64,000 nt of DNA from Litoreibacter ascidiaceicola (GTDB lineage Bacteria > Pseudomonadota > Alphaproteobacteria > Rhodobacterales > Rhodobacteraceae): the NCBI RefSeq assembly GCF_900129235.1, contig NZ_FQUV01000001.1, positions 248,001 through 312,000 of the forward strand. Direction: 5' to 3'. Shown one piece after another: positions 52,910-61,544 of the stretch. The notes below the pieces were generated by a model. It was not told the origin of the DNA. It searched no databases and was given only the letters and a program-made list of their open reading frames with translations. A program made the translations under genes and the position numbers. Position 1 is the first letter of the stretch; every line of letters begins with the position of its first letter.

Positions 52910-53791
52910 ATGATCAAACCCGTTATCGGCTTCATCGGCCTCGGCCTCATGGGCGGAAATATGGTGGAGAACCTACAGAATCGCGGCTACGAACTGGTCG
53001 TGATGGACCTTAACAAAGATGCCGTTGCGACTGTGCTTGCCCGTGGCAAAGCGCAAGAGGCAGCCTCGCCGAAAGAGCTCGCCGAAAAGAGTGATATCGT
53101 CATGCTCTGCCTCACGACATCCGAGGTTGTCGAGAAGATTGTCTACGGCGATAACGGTGTCCTCGCGGGCATCAAGGAAGGCGCGGTGCTGATCGACTTC
53201 GGGACGTCGATACCGGCCTCGACCCGCAAGATCGGCGCGGACCTTGCCAAGAAGGGTGCGGGCATGGTCGATGCGCCATTGGGCCGGACCCCGGCGCACG
53301 CAAAGGACGGGTTGCTGAATATCATGGCGGCCGGTGACAAAGAGACCTTCGAGAAGGTCAAGCCTGTGCTTGAGGATCAGGGCGAGAATATCTTCTATCT
53401 TGGCGCACTCGGGGCTGGTCACGTAACCAAACTGATCAATAATTTCATGGGTATGACCACCGTCTGCACCATGAGCCAGGCTTTCGCCGTAGCCGACAGG
53501 GCCGGTGTCGATCGCGAGCAACTCTACGACATCATGTCGACGGGTCCGTCCAACTCACCGTTCATGGGGTTTTGCAAGAACTACGCCGTGGACGGTGTCA
53601 GCGATTTGGGCTTTTCCATCAACAACGCGAACAAGGACTTGGGGTACTTCCTGAAAATGGCCGAAGACATGGGCACCCGTGCCGAGATTGCCGAGGGCAC
53701 CTCGCACCACCTACAGGCAGCCGTGGACGCGGGCATGGGGAACGGCAACGTTCCGGAAATCTTCGACTATTTCATGAAGCTTGAAGCCTAG
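52910..53791 (+). CDS. Beta-hydroxyacid dehydrogenase (HIBADH/GarR family), DEH-reductase candidate
   Basis: This 293-aa oxidoreductase has the N-terminal GFIGLGLMGGNMVENLQNRG motif (about 5-24), substrate-binding APLGRTPAHAKDGLLNIM (about 121-138) and catalytic lysine in GHVTKLINNFMG (about 171). The family reduces or oxidises beta-hydroxy acids; some marine bacteria use such a protein (DehR) to reduce DEH to KDG. It sits between kdgF and the SDR gene, so either may be the DEH reductase. Confidence 0.9.
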   Translation: MIKPVIGFIGLGLMGGNMVENLQNRGYELVVMDLNKDAVATVLARGKAQEAASPKELAEKSDIVMLCLTTSEVVEKIVYGDNGVLAGIKEGAVLIDFGTSIPASTRKIGADLAKKGAGMVDAPLGRTPAHAKDGLLNIMAAGDKETFEKVKPVLEDQGENIFYLGALGAGHVTKLINNFMGMTTVCTMSQAFAVADRAGVDREQLYDIMSTGPSNSPFMGFCKNYAVDGVSDLGFSINNANKDLGYFLKMAEDMGTRAEIAEGTSHHLQAAVDAGMGNGNVPEIFDYFMKLEA

Positions 53792-53836
53792 GCGCAAGAC
53801 CCTCTCCGCGCGGCACCAACAACAGGAAGGACGATC

Positions 53837-54580
53837 ATGAAACTTGCAGGGAAAACAGCAATTATCACCGGCGGCGGGCGCGATATCGGCGCAGCGGTGG
53901 CCAAGAAGCTCGCCGCCGAGGGCGCGAATGTGGCGATCAGCTATTTCGAGAGCTCCAAAGGCGCCGATGCTGTCGTGGCGGATATCGAGGCCGCGGGCGG
54001 CAAGGCCCTCGCAGTGCAGGCAGACCTGAACACACAAAGCGGTGTGGATAAGCTGGTCGGCGCAACCGTCGAAACCTTCGGTGGCGTGGATGTGCTTGTG
54101 AATAACGCGGGCGGCCTCATTGCCCGCAAGACTATCGCGGAGATGGAACTGTCCCATTGGGAGGCGGTCATGACCTTGAACGTGACCAGCACTTTCATGA
54201 TGACCAAAGCCTGCCTTGCCCACATGAAAAACGGTGCCATAGTGAACCTCGCATCCCAAGCGGGTCGCGACGGCGGTGGCCCGGGTGCCGTTGCCTACGC
54301 GACCTCCAAGGGGGCGGTGATGACGATGACCCGTGGACTGGCCAAGGAACTTGGCCCCGATATCCGCGTCAATGCGCTCTGCCCCGGAATGATCGACACG
54401 GATTTCCACAACATCCACACACCCGATTCAGGCCGCAAAGGGTTTGAGGCCAATGCTCCGCTGAAACGTCAAGGCCACGTAGACGACGCGGCGAATCTCG
54501 TGTTGTTCCTTGCATGTGATGATAGCGCGTTCCTGACCGGAACGAACATCGACATCAACGGCGGCATGCTGTTCTCATAG
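53837..54580 (+). CDS. Short-chain dehydrogenase/reductase (SDR), DEH- or KDG-linked
   Basis: This 247-aa classical SDR has the cofactor motif TGGGRDIGAAVAKKLA (about 11-26), NNAG (about 89-92) and the catalytic Ser (NLASQAG) and Tyr-x3-Lys (YATSK, about 154-158). An SDR is the DEH reductase in Sphingomonas A1, so this is an alternative or second activity beside the beta-hydroxyacid dehydrogenase. It lies 12 bases before the kinase gene. Substrate unproven. Confidence 0.9.
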   Translation: MKLAGKTAIITGGGRDIGAAVAKKLAAEGANVAISYFESSKGADAVVADIEAAGGKALAVQADLNTQSGVDKLVGATVETFGGVDVLVNNAGGLIARKTIAEMELSHWEAVMTLNVTSTFMMTKACLAHMKNGAIVNLASQAGRDGGGPGAVAYATSKGAVMTMTRGLAKELGPDIRVNALCPGMIDTDFHNIHTPDSGRKGFEANAPLKRQGHVDDAANLVLFLACDDSAFLTGTNIDINGGMLFS

Positions 54581-54592
54581 AAAGTCGGAACC

Positions 54593-55516
54593 ATGCGCGT
54601 TCTTGCCATTGGCGAATGTATGGCCGAACTGGCCCCGACCAAAACGGAAGGTGACTTTCGACTGGGGTTTGCCGGCGATACCTTCAACACGGCCTGGTAC
54701 CTGGCTCGCTGCGCTCCTCAGGTCGAGGTCTCCTACCTGACCGTCGTAGGGAACGATGCCATCTCAAATAAGATGACCGACTTCATGCGCGACAGCGGGA
54801 TCGTCGATCGTTTCGTGCAGGTTTCGCCCGACAAAACGGTTGGGCTTTACCTGATCTCGCTGGATGAAGGCGAGCGCAGTTTCTCGTACTGGCGGGGCCA
54901 ATCGGCCGCGCGCGGGCTGGCGGATGATCCGACCGCGTTGGACAGTGCGATGGCTCATGGCGATCTCATCTACTTCTCAGGGATCACTTTAGCGATCCTT
55001 AACTCCGAACGCCGCGCCGCGCTCCTGAACGCGCTGCGCAAGGCCCGGGCCGCCGGCAAAACAATCGCTTTCGATCCTAACTTGCGGCCAAAACTCTGGG
55101 TGTCACCGGGTGACATGAAACGCGCCATCATGGAGGGCGCTGCCGTCAGCGATCTGGTTTTGCCGTCGTTCGAGGACGAAGCCGTCTGGTTCGACGATGC
55201 CAGCCCGACTGCCACAGCGGAGCGGTATCTTGAGGCGGGCGCGCGTACTATCATCGTCAAGAACGGAGCCGATCCGGTGCTCTACGTTAATGGGAGTGCG
55301 CGCAGTGAAGTGGCTGTAGCGCCCGTGGCGACGCTCGTCGATACGACGGCTGCGGGCGACAGCTTCAATGCAGGTGTCTTTGCCCGCCATGCCGCCGGTG
55401 ACACCATTTCAGACGGCGTTGCTTACGCCTGCGCCCTCTCAAGGGCCGTCGTGCAGCAACGCGGGGCGCTTGTGCCCGTTGATCCCGCCAGCCTGCCCCG
55501 CCCGACCAACAGCTAA
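54593..55516 (+). CDS. kdgK: 2-keto-3-deoxygluconate kinase (PfkB family)
   Basis: This 307-aa PfkB-fold kinase opens MRVLAIGECMAELAPTK and carries substrate-side GFAGDTFNTAWYLAR (about 24-38), the RSFSYWRGQSAAR loop typical of KDG kinases (about 94-106), and the ATP/catalytic signature VDTTAAGDSFNAG (about 247-259). It would phosphorylate KDG to KDPG, which joins the Entner-Doudoroff route. Both arms of the locus lead to its substrate. The KDPG aldolase gene is not in the window. Confidence 0.93.
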   Translation: MRVLAIGECMAELAPTKTEGDFRLGFAGDTFNTAWYLARCAPQVEVSYLTVVGNDAISNKMTDFMRDSGIVDRFVQVSPDKTVGLYLISLDEGERSFSYWRGQSAARGLADDPTALDSAMAHGDLIYFSGITLAILNSERRAALLNALRKARAAGKTIAFDPNLRPKLWVSPGDMKRAIMEGAAVSDLVLPSFEDEAVWFDDASPTATAERYLEAGARTIIVKNGADPVLYVNGSARSEVAVAPVATLVDTTAAGDSFNAGVFARHAAGDTISDGVAYACALSRAVVQQRGALVPVDPASLPRPTNS

Positions 55517-55530
55517 AAGACACCCCTTGC

Positions 55531-55791
55531 CGACCCCCCCGACCTGCGGAGATCATCGACCTGACGCCTGAAACGCTTGAGAAGCTGGCATAGGCCAGTA
55601 CAGCGAGCATGGCAAAGTTGCTGTTCAAACGCGGGTATCGCAACGCCTACATCCAAGGGGCTAACCCGTTAAATCTCAATGTCAAAACCATGGTCGGGCC
55701 AGCCTATACCCTACGCTACATTCCCACCCGTCCCGGCACCGACCCTCTGGGCAAATTCCGCGAACCCGACCACCGCAACGGGTTGCCATAG
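55531..55791 (+). pseudogene. RraA-family protein remnant (HMG/CHA-aldolase-like)
   Basis: After kdgK a single reading frame gives EIIDLTPETLEKLA, an in-frame TAG (55591-55593), then ASTASMAKLLFKRGYRNA and NPLNLNVKTMVGPAYTLRYI, the start of an RraA-family protein. It stops after about 85 codons, although members have 200-240 residues. The rest is missing. Complete relatives are common in sugar-acid operons. It probably decayed after the operon formed. Confidence 0.8.
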
Positions 55792-56588
55792 GTCCCACGC
55801 CGAATTTCTTGGATGGCGGAGAAACCGGTCTAGTCAATCAGCTTATCCGTTGTAATGGTGGCGAACAGCTATCCATCGGCCACATGATTTCCATTGATGT
55901 CGAAGTAACAGGTTTCCGGAAGCGCACTCGTTCAAGATGCGCAAGCGTGCACCGTCGGCGAGCTTCGTGCTGTTGATAACCAATGGAGCCACATCCGATG
56001 ACTGGTTTTAATCAAGTCACCGCGACGACCAAATAATGCAACAGCGCCCTTTGGCGGGTTATTTCTGATCAGCCTTTGAAAAGTAGAGCGTAAATCATAG
56101 TGATTTCACCGATATTTTGCTATCACGTAATGGAGCACAGCAGAGATTCCGTCGGCTGTTCTATGTCAAAGTGCATGATCTGAAGCGATACCAACGAGTC
56201 TCCTCTCAATGTGCCGAGATGCAAGACGGTAGGCTTGATCGACGACGCCGACATACTGTCTGTCGCCTTTACCGCTGCACGCCTTTTCAACTCGTCGCAC
56301 ACCGCCGCAAAATCAAATATCGAGAGCTTGGTTGATTGTGACAATGTCAGCCCCGCCCAAGCCTAAGCCGGTCCGCATGGGCGCGCCCATATAGTTCTTC
56401 TGACCTTTAATAACCACACGAACAATCCAGCGCCGCCATCCATTTAAACCATATCCTGTACCGCTAAAGGAAAGCACACGAACGCTATCGAAAGAAGTTG
56501 AGGAAATCTGAAAGACGCTCAAAGACCAACAAAACAAAGCAAAAGGGCCGCCCAAGGCGACCCAATCAAAGCGACACAAAATGTATGG
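55792..56588. other. Gene-free stretch between the uronate locus and tRNA-Ser
   Basis: About 800 bp without a gene I can support. Only short open frames are present, with uneven codon use and AT-richer patches. A minus-strand reading near 55870-55970 (KLADGARLRILNE) recalls transposase DDE cores only faintly. Likely decayed DNA at a recombination boundary. Confidence 0.5.
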
Positions 56589-56678
56589 TGGCGGAGGAGG
56601 TGGGATTCGAACCCACGGAGGACTTTCACCCTCGTCGGTTTTCAAGACCGGTGCATTCGACCACTCTGCCACTCCTCC
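56589..56678 (-). tRNA. tRNA-Ser (anticodon TGA)
   Basis: A 90-nt minus-strand tRNA starts GGAGGAGTGGCAGAGTGG. The acceptor stem GGAGGAG pairs with CTCCTCC, followed by discriminator G and an encoded CCA. The anticodon loop is CTTGAAA (TGA). The long variable arm (CGAGGGTGAAAGTCCTC) marks a class II serine tRNA, and the T loop GGTTCGAATCC is intact. Its 3' end faces the gene-free stretch and the uronate locus. Confidence 0.96.
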
Positions 56679-56901
56679 GACGCACACGACTTAACCGCGC
56701 ATGTTCGATTCTGGAAGCCCTTCCCTGCCCGCCTGTTCACGCCAATTTTTGCCGACCACGCAATGGACCGCTTTGCAAAAACAAGTTTATTTACTAGGGT
56801 GCGCCCAAAGGGATATCCCAGTTACGGGTGATCTTGGACAATGCTGCGAAAAGTAGCGAAAAAGCGCGCCCAAAAGGGTGCAGCGGGCAGAGGGCAACAA
56901 C

Positions 56902-57807
56902 ATGGGTCATCAACAGACTATGACACGGGCATGGCGGATCGCGATTTTACTGGGGGCCACCGCCGCGTTGGCGGCCTGCGAAGAGGGTCAAGGCTTTGAC
57001 TTCCTAAAGAAAAATGACACCGGAAAAGAGGTCGCAGCGGTCGAAACCGCAGGCGGCGAAGCTGCCGGAACCGTGGAACGCGAAGTCGAAGCACCGGATG
57101 TTTTCCAAGCCAATGAAGACGGACTCTGGGACGGTCGTCCGTCGCTGGGCGGCGTTTGGGTCGCTTATCCCGGCGTGAAAGACCCCGAACGCGTGGTGAT
57201 CCGTAATCTTTCAAACAACAAAACGGTTATCGGCGCCCTTTTCCGCCGCGAACGCGATAATCCCGGTCCCAAGCTGCAGTTGTCGTCAGATGCGGCGCAG
57301 ACACTGGACATGATCGCCGGACAACCGACAAAGATGAGCGTCGTCGCCCTGCGCACAGAGGCCGTGCCGGTCGCACAACCCGCCGTGTCCGACCCCGCCG
57401 GCTCCGAAAGCCTGCCCGCGCCCGACAGCATCGAGGCGCAACCTTTGGACCCGATCGACAAGGCCAAGGCGGCTTTAGACAAAACCGCCAAACCTGTCAC
57501 GATGGCCCCGGCGGCGGCCCCAGCCGCGAAACCTACTCAGGTTGCAGCCGCCCCGGCGCGCAAATCGTCCAGCTTGTCGAAACCATTCATCCAGATTGGC
57601 ATCTTCTCCGTGAAGGCCAATGCCGACAACACTGCGACATCGCTGCGCGGCATCGGCATTTTGCCATCCGTGAAACAGGGATCAAGTCAGGGTAAGAAAT
57701 TCTGGCGTGTGGTCGTCGGGCCGTCAGGCTCGTCCTCCGAGCGCGCCACCCTCCTCAAAAAGGTCAAAGAACTGGGCTTCAACGACGCCTATTTCGTGAC
57801 CAACTAG
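56902..57807 (+). CDS. SPOR-domain lipoprotein
   Basis: This 301-aa envelope protein has a lipoprotein signal ending in LAAC (Cys about 26). A Pro/Ala/Lys-rich central linker (about 165-225) follows, then a C-terminal SPOR domain (about 228-301: FIQIGIFSVKANADNTATSL and FWRVVVGPSGSSSERATLL) that binds denuded peptidoglycan at division sites. It lies directly upstream of a D,D-carboxypeptidase gene, as in other Rhodobacteraceae. ATG 56902 is used; an ATG at 56920 is possible. Confidence 0.88.
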   Translation: MGHQQTMTRAWRIAILLGATAALAACEEGQGFDFLKKNDTGKEVAAVETAGGEAAGTVEREVEAPDVFQANEDGLWDGRPSLGGVWVAYPGVKDPERVVIRNLSNNKTVIGALFRRERDNPGPKLQLSSDAAQTLDMIAGQPTKMSVVALRTEAVPVAQPAVSDPAGSESLPAPDSIEAQPLDPIDKAKAALDKTAKPVTMAPAAAPAAKPTQVAAAPARKSSSLSKPFIQIGIFSVKANADNTATSLRGIGILPSVKQGSSQGKKFWRVVVGPSGSSSERATLLKKVKELGFNDAYFVTN

Positions 57808-57830
57808 CAAAGATCAACAAAGGAGCCACC

Positions 57831-59000
57831 ATGGGCATCCGCGCTGCCACGCTTATCGCCGCACTCTCGTCTGCAATCTGCATGAGCTTTGCAGCGCAGG
57901 CATTTGAAACATCTGCTAAATCTGCGATTGTTCTGGACCTTGGAACAGACCTGACGCTGATGGAGAAAAACGCCGACATGGCGCTTCCACCGGCCTCCAT
58001 GTCGAAACTGATGACGTTGAACATGACGTTTGAAGCGCTCGAAGACGGCCGCTTGTCTCTGGACCAACGCCTACCCGTGTCCGAAGCCGCGCAGGCCTAT
58101 GGCGGCTCGACCATGTTCCTGAACACCCGCGACCGCGTTTCGGTGGAGGACCTGATCCGTGGCGTAATTGTATTGTCCGGCAACGACTCGTCTGCTGTTT
58201 TGGCCGAGGCCATCTCCCCCGATGGAACCGAGCGTGGTTTCGCGCAAATGATGAACGAGCGTGCCAAGGATCTGGGCATGACCAATTCCACATTCGCCAA
58301 CTCGAACGGCTGGCCTGCAGCCGGTCAACGTATGTCGATGCGCGACTTGGCCCTTCTGGCCAAACGCCTGATCACCGTTTTCCCGCAATATTACGGCTAC
58401 TTCGCAGAAACCGAATTCGCCTTTGACAACCGCGCGCCTGACAACCGCTTCAACCGTAACCCTTTGTTAAAACTGAATATCGGGGCCGATGGCTTGAAAA
58501 CCGGCCACACCTCGGAAGCAGGTTACGGGCTTGTCGGATCTGCTAAGCAAGGCACACGGCGCATCGTGTTCGTGATGTCGGGGCTCGGCACTCAGCAAGA
58601 CCGCGCCTCTGAAAGCGAACGCATCGCCAACTGGGCCTTCCGCCAGTTCGCCGAGCAACAACTGGCAGAGCAAGGCGTGATCATGGCCGAGGCCGAGGTC
58701 TGGATGGGCACCGCCGCGAAAGTCGGCCTTGCTGCGACGGAAGACATCAAAGTCTTGGTGCCTGTGCTGAAAAAAGACGGCGTGACCGCTAAGATCACAT
58801 ATCAAGGCCCGCTCGAAGCCCCGATCAAGGCCGGTGACAAAGTGGCTGAGCTGATCGTGAACGTGCCCGGCATCGGGGACGCGACCCATGATCTGGTCGC
58901 CACAGAGACGATCAATTCCGGCGGCTTCATGGTGCGTGTACGGACGGCGGCCACAGTGCTGTTCCGCCAGCTGACCGGACAAGCAGCGACCTTGTTTTGA
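57831..59000 (+). CDS. D-alanyl-D-alanine carboxypeptidase (PBP5/6, DacA/DacC type)
   Basis: This 389-aa peptidoglycan-trimming enzyme has a signal peptide ending FAAQA. It carries the penicillin-binding motifs SMSK (about 45-48, catalytic Ser), SGN (about 110) and KTG (GLKTGHTSEAGY, about 223). The C-terminal PBP5-type beta domain (about 285-380) follows, and a terminal amphipathic helix probably anchors it (AATVLFRQLTGQAATLF). AAAGGAG lies before ATG 57831. Its stop overlaps the tmk TTG start. Confidence 0.94.
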   Translation: MGIRAATLIAALSSAICMSFAAQAFETSAKSAIVLDLGTDLTLMEKNADMALPPASMSKLMTLNMTFEALEDGRLSLDQRLPVSEAAQAYGGSTMFLNTRDRVSVEDLIRGVIVLSGNDSSAVLAEAISPDGTERGFAQMMNERAKDLGMTNSTFANSNGWPAAGQRMSMRDLALLAKRLITVFPQYYGYFAETEFAFDNRAPDNRFNRNPLLKLNIGADGLKTGHTSEAGYGLVGSAKQGTRRIVFVMSGLGTQQDRASESERIANWAFRQFAEQQLAEQGVIMAEAEVWMGTAAKVGLAATEDIKVLVPVLKKDGVTAKITYQGPLEAPIKAGDKVAELIVNVPGIGDATHDLVATETINSGGFMVRVRTAATVLFRQLTGQAATLF

Positions 59001-59626
59001 GCGGGATATTTCTGACCTTCGAAGGCATTGACGGCTCGGGCAAATCCACACAGTCGCGCCTTTTGGCAGGCCATCTGGAAGCTGCGGGCTTTGATGTCGT
59101 GCTAACACGCGAACCCGGCGGCTCGCCGGGGGCAGAAGACATCCGCCGCTTGCTGGTCGAGGGCGAGCCGGGGCGCTGGTCCGCCGAAACCGAAATCCTG
59201 CTGTTCACCGCCGCCCGCCGCGACCATCTGGAGCGCACCATCCTCCCTGCCCTAGAAGCCGGAAAGATCATCATCTGCGACCGCTTCGCCGACAGCACCC
59301 GCGTCTATCAGGGGGCCACCCGTGGCGACCTGCGCGAGACCGTCGACGCGCTGCACACCCGTATGATCGGGCGCGAGCCGGACCTGACGCTAATCATCGA
59401 CATGGACCCTGACGCCGCACTTGAGCGTGGTCTGGCCCGTGGCTCTGGCGAGGACCGGTTCGAGGAGTTCGGGGCAGAGTTCCAGCACAAGCTGCGGGCG
59501 GGCTTTCTTGGCCTGCTCGAAGACTTCCCTGATCGCACACGCCTGATCGACGGCACCCGTGGCGCGCATGACGTGGGGGCGGATGTCGCTGCGTTGGTCG
59601 ACACGTATCTGGCCGCACGCGCATGA
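58997..59626 (+). CDS. tmk: Thymidylate kinase
   Basis: This 209-aa enzyme phosphorylates dTMP to dTDP. The P-loop FEGIDGSGKST (about 6-16), the substrate TREPGGSPGAEDIR (about 36-49) and the DRFADSTRVYQG region (about 95-106) are clear. It starts at TTG 58997, which overlaps the dac stop (TTGA); the P-loop begins at residue 6, so no later start is possible. Its stop overlaps holB. Confidence 0.96.
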   Translation: MSGIFLTFEGIDGSGKSTQSRLLAGHLEAAGFDVVLTREPGGSPGAEDIRRLLVEGEPGRWSAETEILLFTAARRDHLERTILPALEAGKIIICDRFADSTRVYQGATRGDLRETVDALHTRMIGREPDLTLIIDMDPDAALERGLARGSGEDRFEEFGAEFQHKLRAGFLGLLEDFPDRTRLIDGTRGAHDVGADVAALVDTYLAARA

Positions 59627-60747
59627 GTGACGACGCCCTCCCGCAATCGGACCAGATCGACGGCGCGCCCCACCCGCGCGAAACGGCGACACTGGTGGGT
59701 CAGCATGTGGCCGAGGAGAACTTCCTTGAGGCGTTCAACGGCGACCGCCTGCACCACGCATGGATGATCACCGGCCCGCGCGGCGTCGGCAAGGCCACAC
59801 TGGCGTGGAAGCTGGCGAAGTTCCTGCTGGCAAATCCACCGGTGGATGCAAATGACATGTTCGGTGCCCCACCCGCGCCCACAACTCTGGACATTGACCC
59901 CAACCACCCCGTTATCGCCCGTATGAACGCAGGCAGCGAGGCGGGGTTGTTCGTTCTCAAACGTCCCTATGATGAGGACAAGAAGAAGTTCAAACAGCAG
60001 ATCACCGTCGACGAGGTGCGCAAGCTGAAAGGGTTTTTCTCCCTCTCCGCCACCGAGGGCGGTCGCCGCATCGTCATCGTGGATGCCGCCGACGACATGA
60101 ACGTCTCTGCCGCCAACGCCCTGTTGAAGGTGTTGGAGGAGCCGCCCGCCGACGCGTTGTTGTTCCTCATCAGCCACCAGCCCTCCCGCCTGTTGCCGAC
60201 CATCCGGTCGCGCTGCCGCGAGTTGCGCTGTGTGACGCTTGACGCCGATCATATGTCCGCCGCCCTGACTGCCACAGGGGCCGATATCGGCACGCATGGT
60301 TCGGCGCTGGCCGAACTGTCCAGTGGTTCGGTAGGTGAAGCGCTTCGGATGTTGAACCTTGGCGGGTTGGAGGTTTACGCCGACCTCGTAGCACTCGCCG
60401 CCACGTTCCCCAAGCTCGACCGCACGCAGATGATCGCCCTTGGCGAAAAGGCCGCCGCCCGCGGTCAAGAAGCCCGCTACGAGCTGATGTTGCGCCTTGC
60501 CGACGTGTTGCTGGCCCGCCTTGCGCGCGCGGGTTTGGGCCAGCCCCAGAGCGAGGCTGCGCGCGGTGAGTTGGAGATGCTCGCCCGCCTGTCGCCCGAT
60601 GCGAACGCAGCGCGCGCATGGGCCTCCGTGTCGGCCGATATCTCCGCCCGCGCGCAACACGGGCGTGCGGTGAACCTTGACCCTTCCGCGCTGGTCATTG
60701 ATATGGTTCTGGCAATGAACGAAGTGGCCGCGAAAACTGCGGCCTGA
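59623..60747 (+). CDS. holB: DNA polymerase III delta' subunit
   Basis: This 374-aa clamp-loader subunit has the AAA+ core with WMITGPRGVGKATLAWKLA (about 44-62) and SANALLKVLEEPPADALLFL (about 163-182), followed by the sensor SRCREL region. The zinc-binding cysteine module of E. coli delta' is absent, as is usual in alphaproteobacteria. ATG overlaps the tmk TGA (ATGA). The tmk-holB-tatD order is conserved in this group. Confidence 0.94.
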   Translation: MSDDALPQSDQIDGAPHPRETATLVGQHVAEENFLEAFNGDRLHHAWMITGPRGVGKATLAWKLAKFLLANPPVDANDMFGAPPAPTTLDIDPNHPVIARMNAGSEAGLFVLKRPYDEDKKKFKQQITVDEVRKLKGFFSLSATEGGRRIVIVDAADDMNVSAANALLKVLEEPPADALLFLISHQPSRLLPTIRSRCRELRCVTLDADHMSAALTATGADIGTHGSALAELSSGSVGEALRMLNLGGLEVYADLVALAATFPKLDRTQMIALGEKAAARGQEARYELMLRLADVLLARLARAGLGQPQSEAARGELEMLARLSPDANAARAWASVSADISARAQHGRAVNLDPSALVIDMVLAMNEVAAKTAA

Positions 60748-60758
60748 CGAGGCCGAGA

Positions 60759-61544
60759 ATGAGCATCCCCCAGATCACCGACAGCCACTGCCATCTCGAC
60801 TTCCCAGATTTCGAAGGCGAGTTGCCGGATATCATCACCCGCGCCCATGACGCGGGCGTGACGCGCATGGTGACGATCTGCACGCGCCTGCGGCTGGAAC
60901 CTCAGGTTCGCGCCATCGCGGAAGCCCACCCGTCCGTCTACTACGCCGCCGGTACCCACCCGATGAGTGCCGCCGACGAGCCGCTGGCCACGGTGGAGGA
61001 ATTGGTGAAGCTGGCCGAGCATCCCAAATTCGTCGGCATCGGCGAGACCGGGCTGGACTACCACTACACCGCCGAGAGCAAAGACATTCAGCAGCAAAGC
61101 CTGCGGGTCCATATCGAGGCCGCGCGGCAAACCAAGCTGCCGCTGATCATCCACGCTCGCGCTGCCGATGACGACATGGCACGCATCCTGTCGGACGAGC
61201 ACGCCAAGGGCGCATTCACCTGCGTCATGCACTGTTTCTCGTCCTCGAAAGAGCTGGCGCAAGCGGCGCTGAATTTGGGCTTCTACCTGTCCATGTCCGG
61301 CATCTCCGCCTTCCCCAAATCCCAAGAGCTACGCGACATCTTCGCGAGCGCCCCCGTGGAGCGCATCTTGGTGGAGACCGACGCGCCCTACCTCGCGCCG
61401 CCGCCCTATCGCGGCAAGCGCAACGAGCCGGGCTATACTGCCCATACGGCACGCGTCGGCGCGGAGGTGTTTGATCTCGACTACCCCGACTTTGCCGCGC
61501 AGACGCAGGCCAATTTCGAGCGTCTATTCTGGAAAGCCAAATGA
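60759..61544 (+). CDS. TatD-family metal-dependent hydrolase
   Basis: This 261-aa TIM-barrel deoxyribonuclease-like enzyme has metal motifs DSHCHLDF (about 8-15), GETGLDYHY (about 94-102), the central IIHAR and MHCFSSSKE, and the terminal ETDAPYLAPPPYRGKRNEP (about 206-224). Members have 3'-5' exonuclease or D-aminoacyl-tRNA deacylase activity. It follows holB by 11 bases. Confidence 0.95.
   Translation: MSIPQITDSHCHLDFPDFEGELPDIITRAHDAGVTRMVTICTRLRLEPQVRAIAEAHPSVYYAAGTHPMSAADEPLATVEELVKLAEHPKFVGIGETGLDYHYTAESKDIQQQSLRVHIEAARQTKLPLIIHARAADDDMARILSDEHAKGAFTCVMHCFSSSKELAQAALNLGFYLSMSGISAFPKSQELRDIFASAPVERILVETDAPYLAPPPYRGKRNEPGYTAHTARVGAEVFDLDYPDFAAQTQANFERLFWKAK

Noticed and set aside
55870-55990. 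Fragment of an IS3-type transposase core on the minus strand
   Set aside because: Similarity limited to a few residues (DGARLRILNE); no terminal repeats or DDE residues. Not reported as a mobile element.
56313-56687. Minus-strand open frame across the tRNA region (124 codons)
   Set aside because: It runs through a well-formed tRNA-Ser gene and has no family match.
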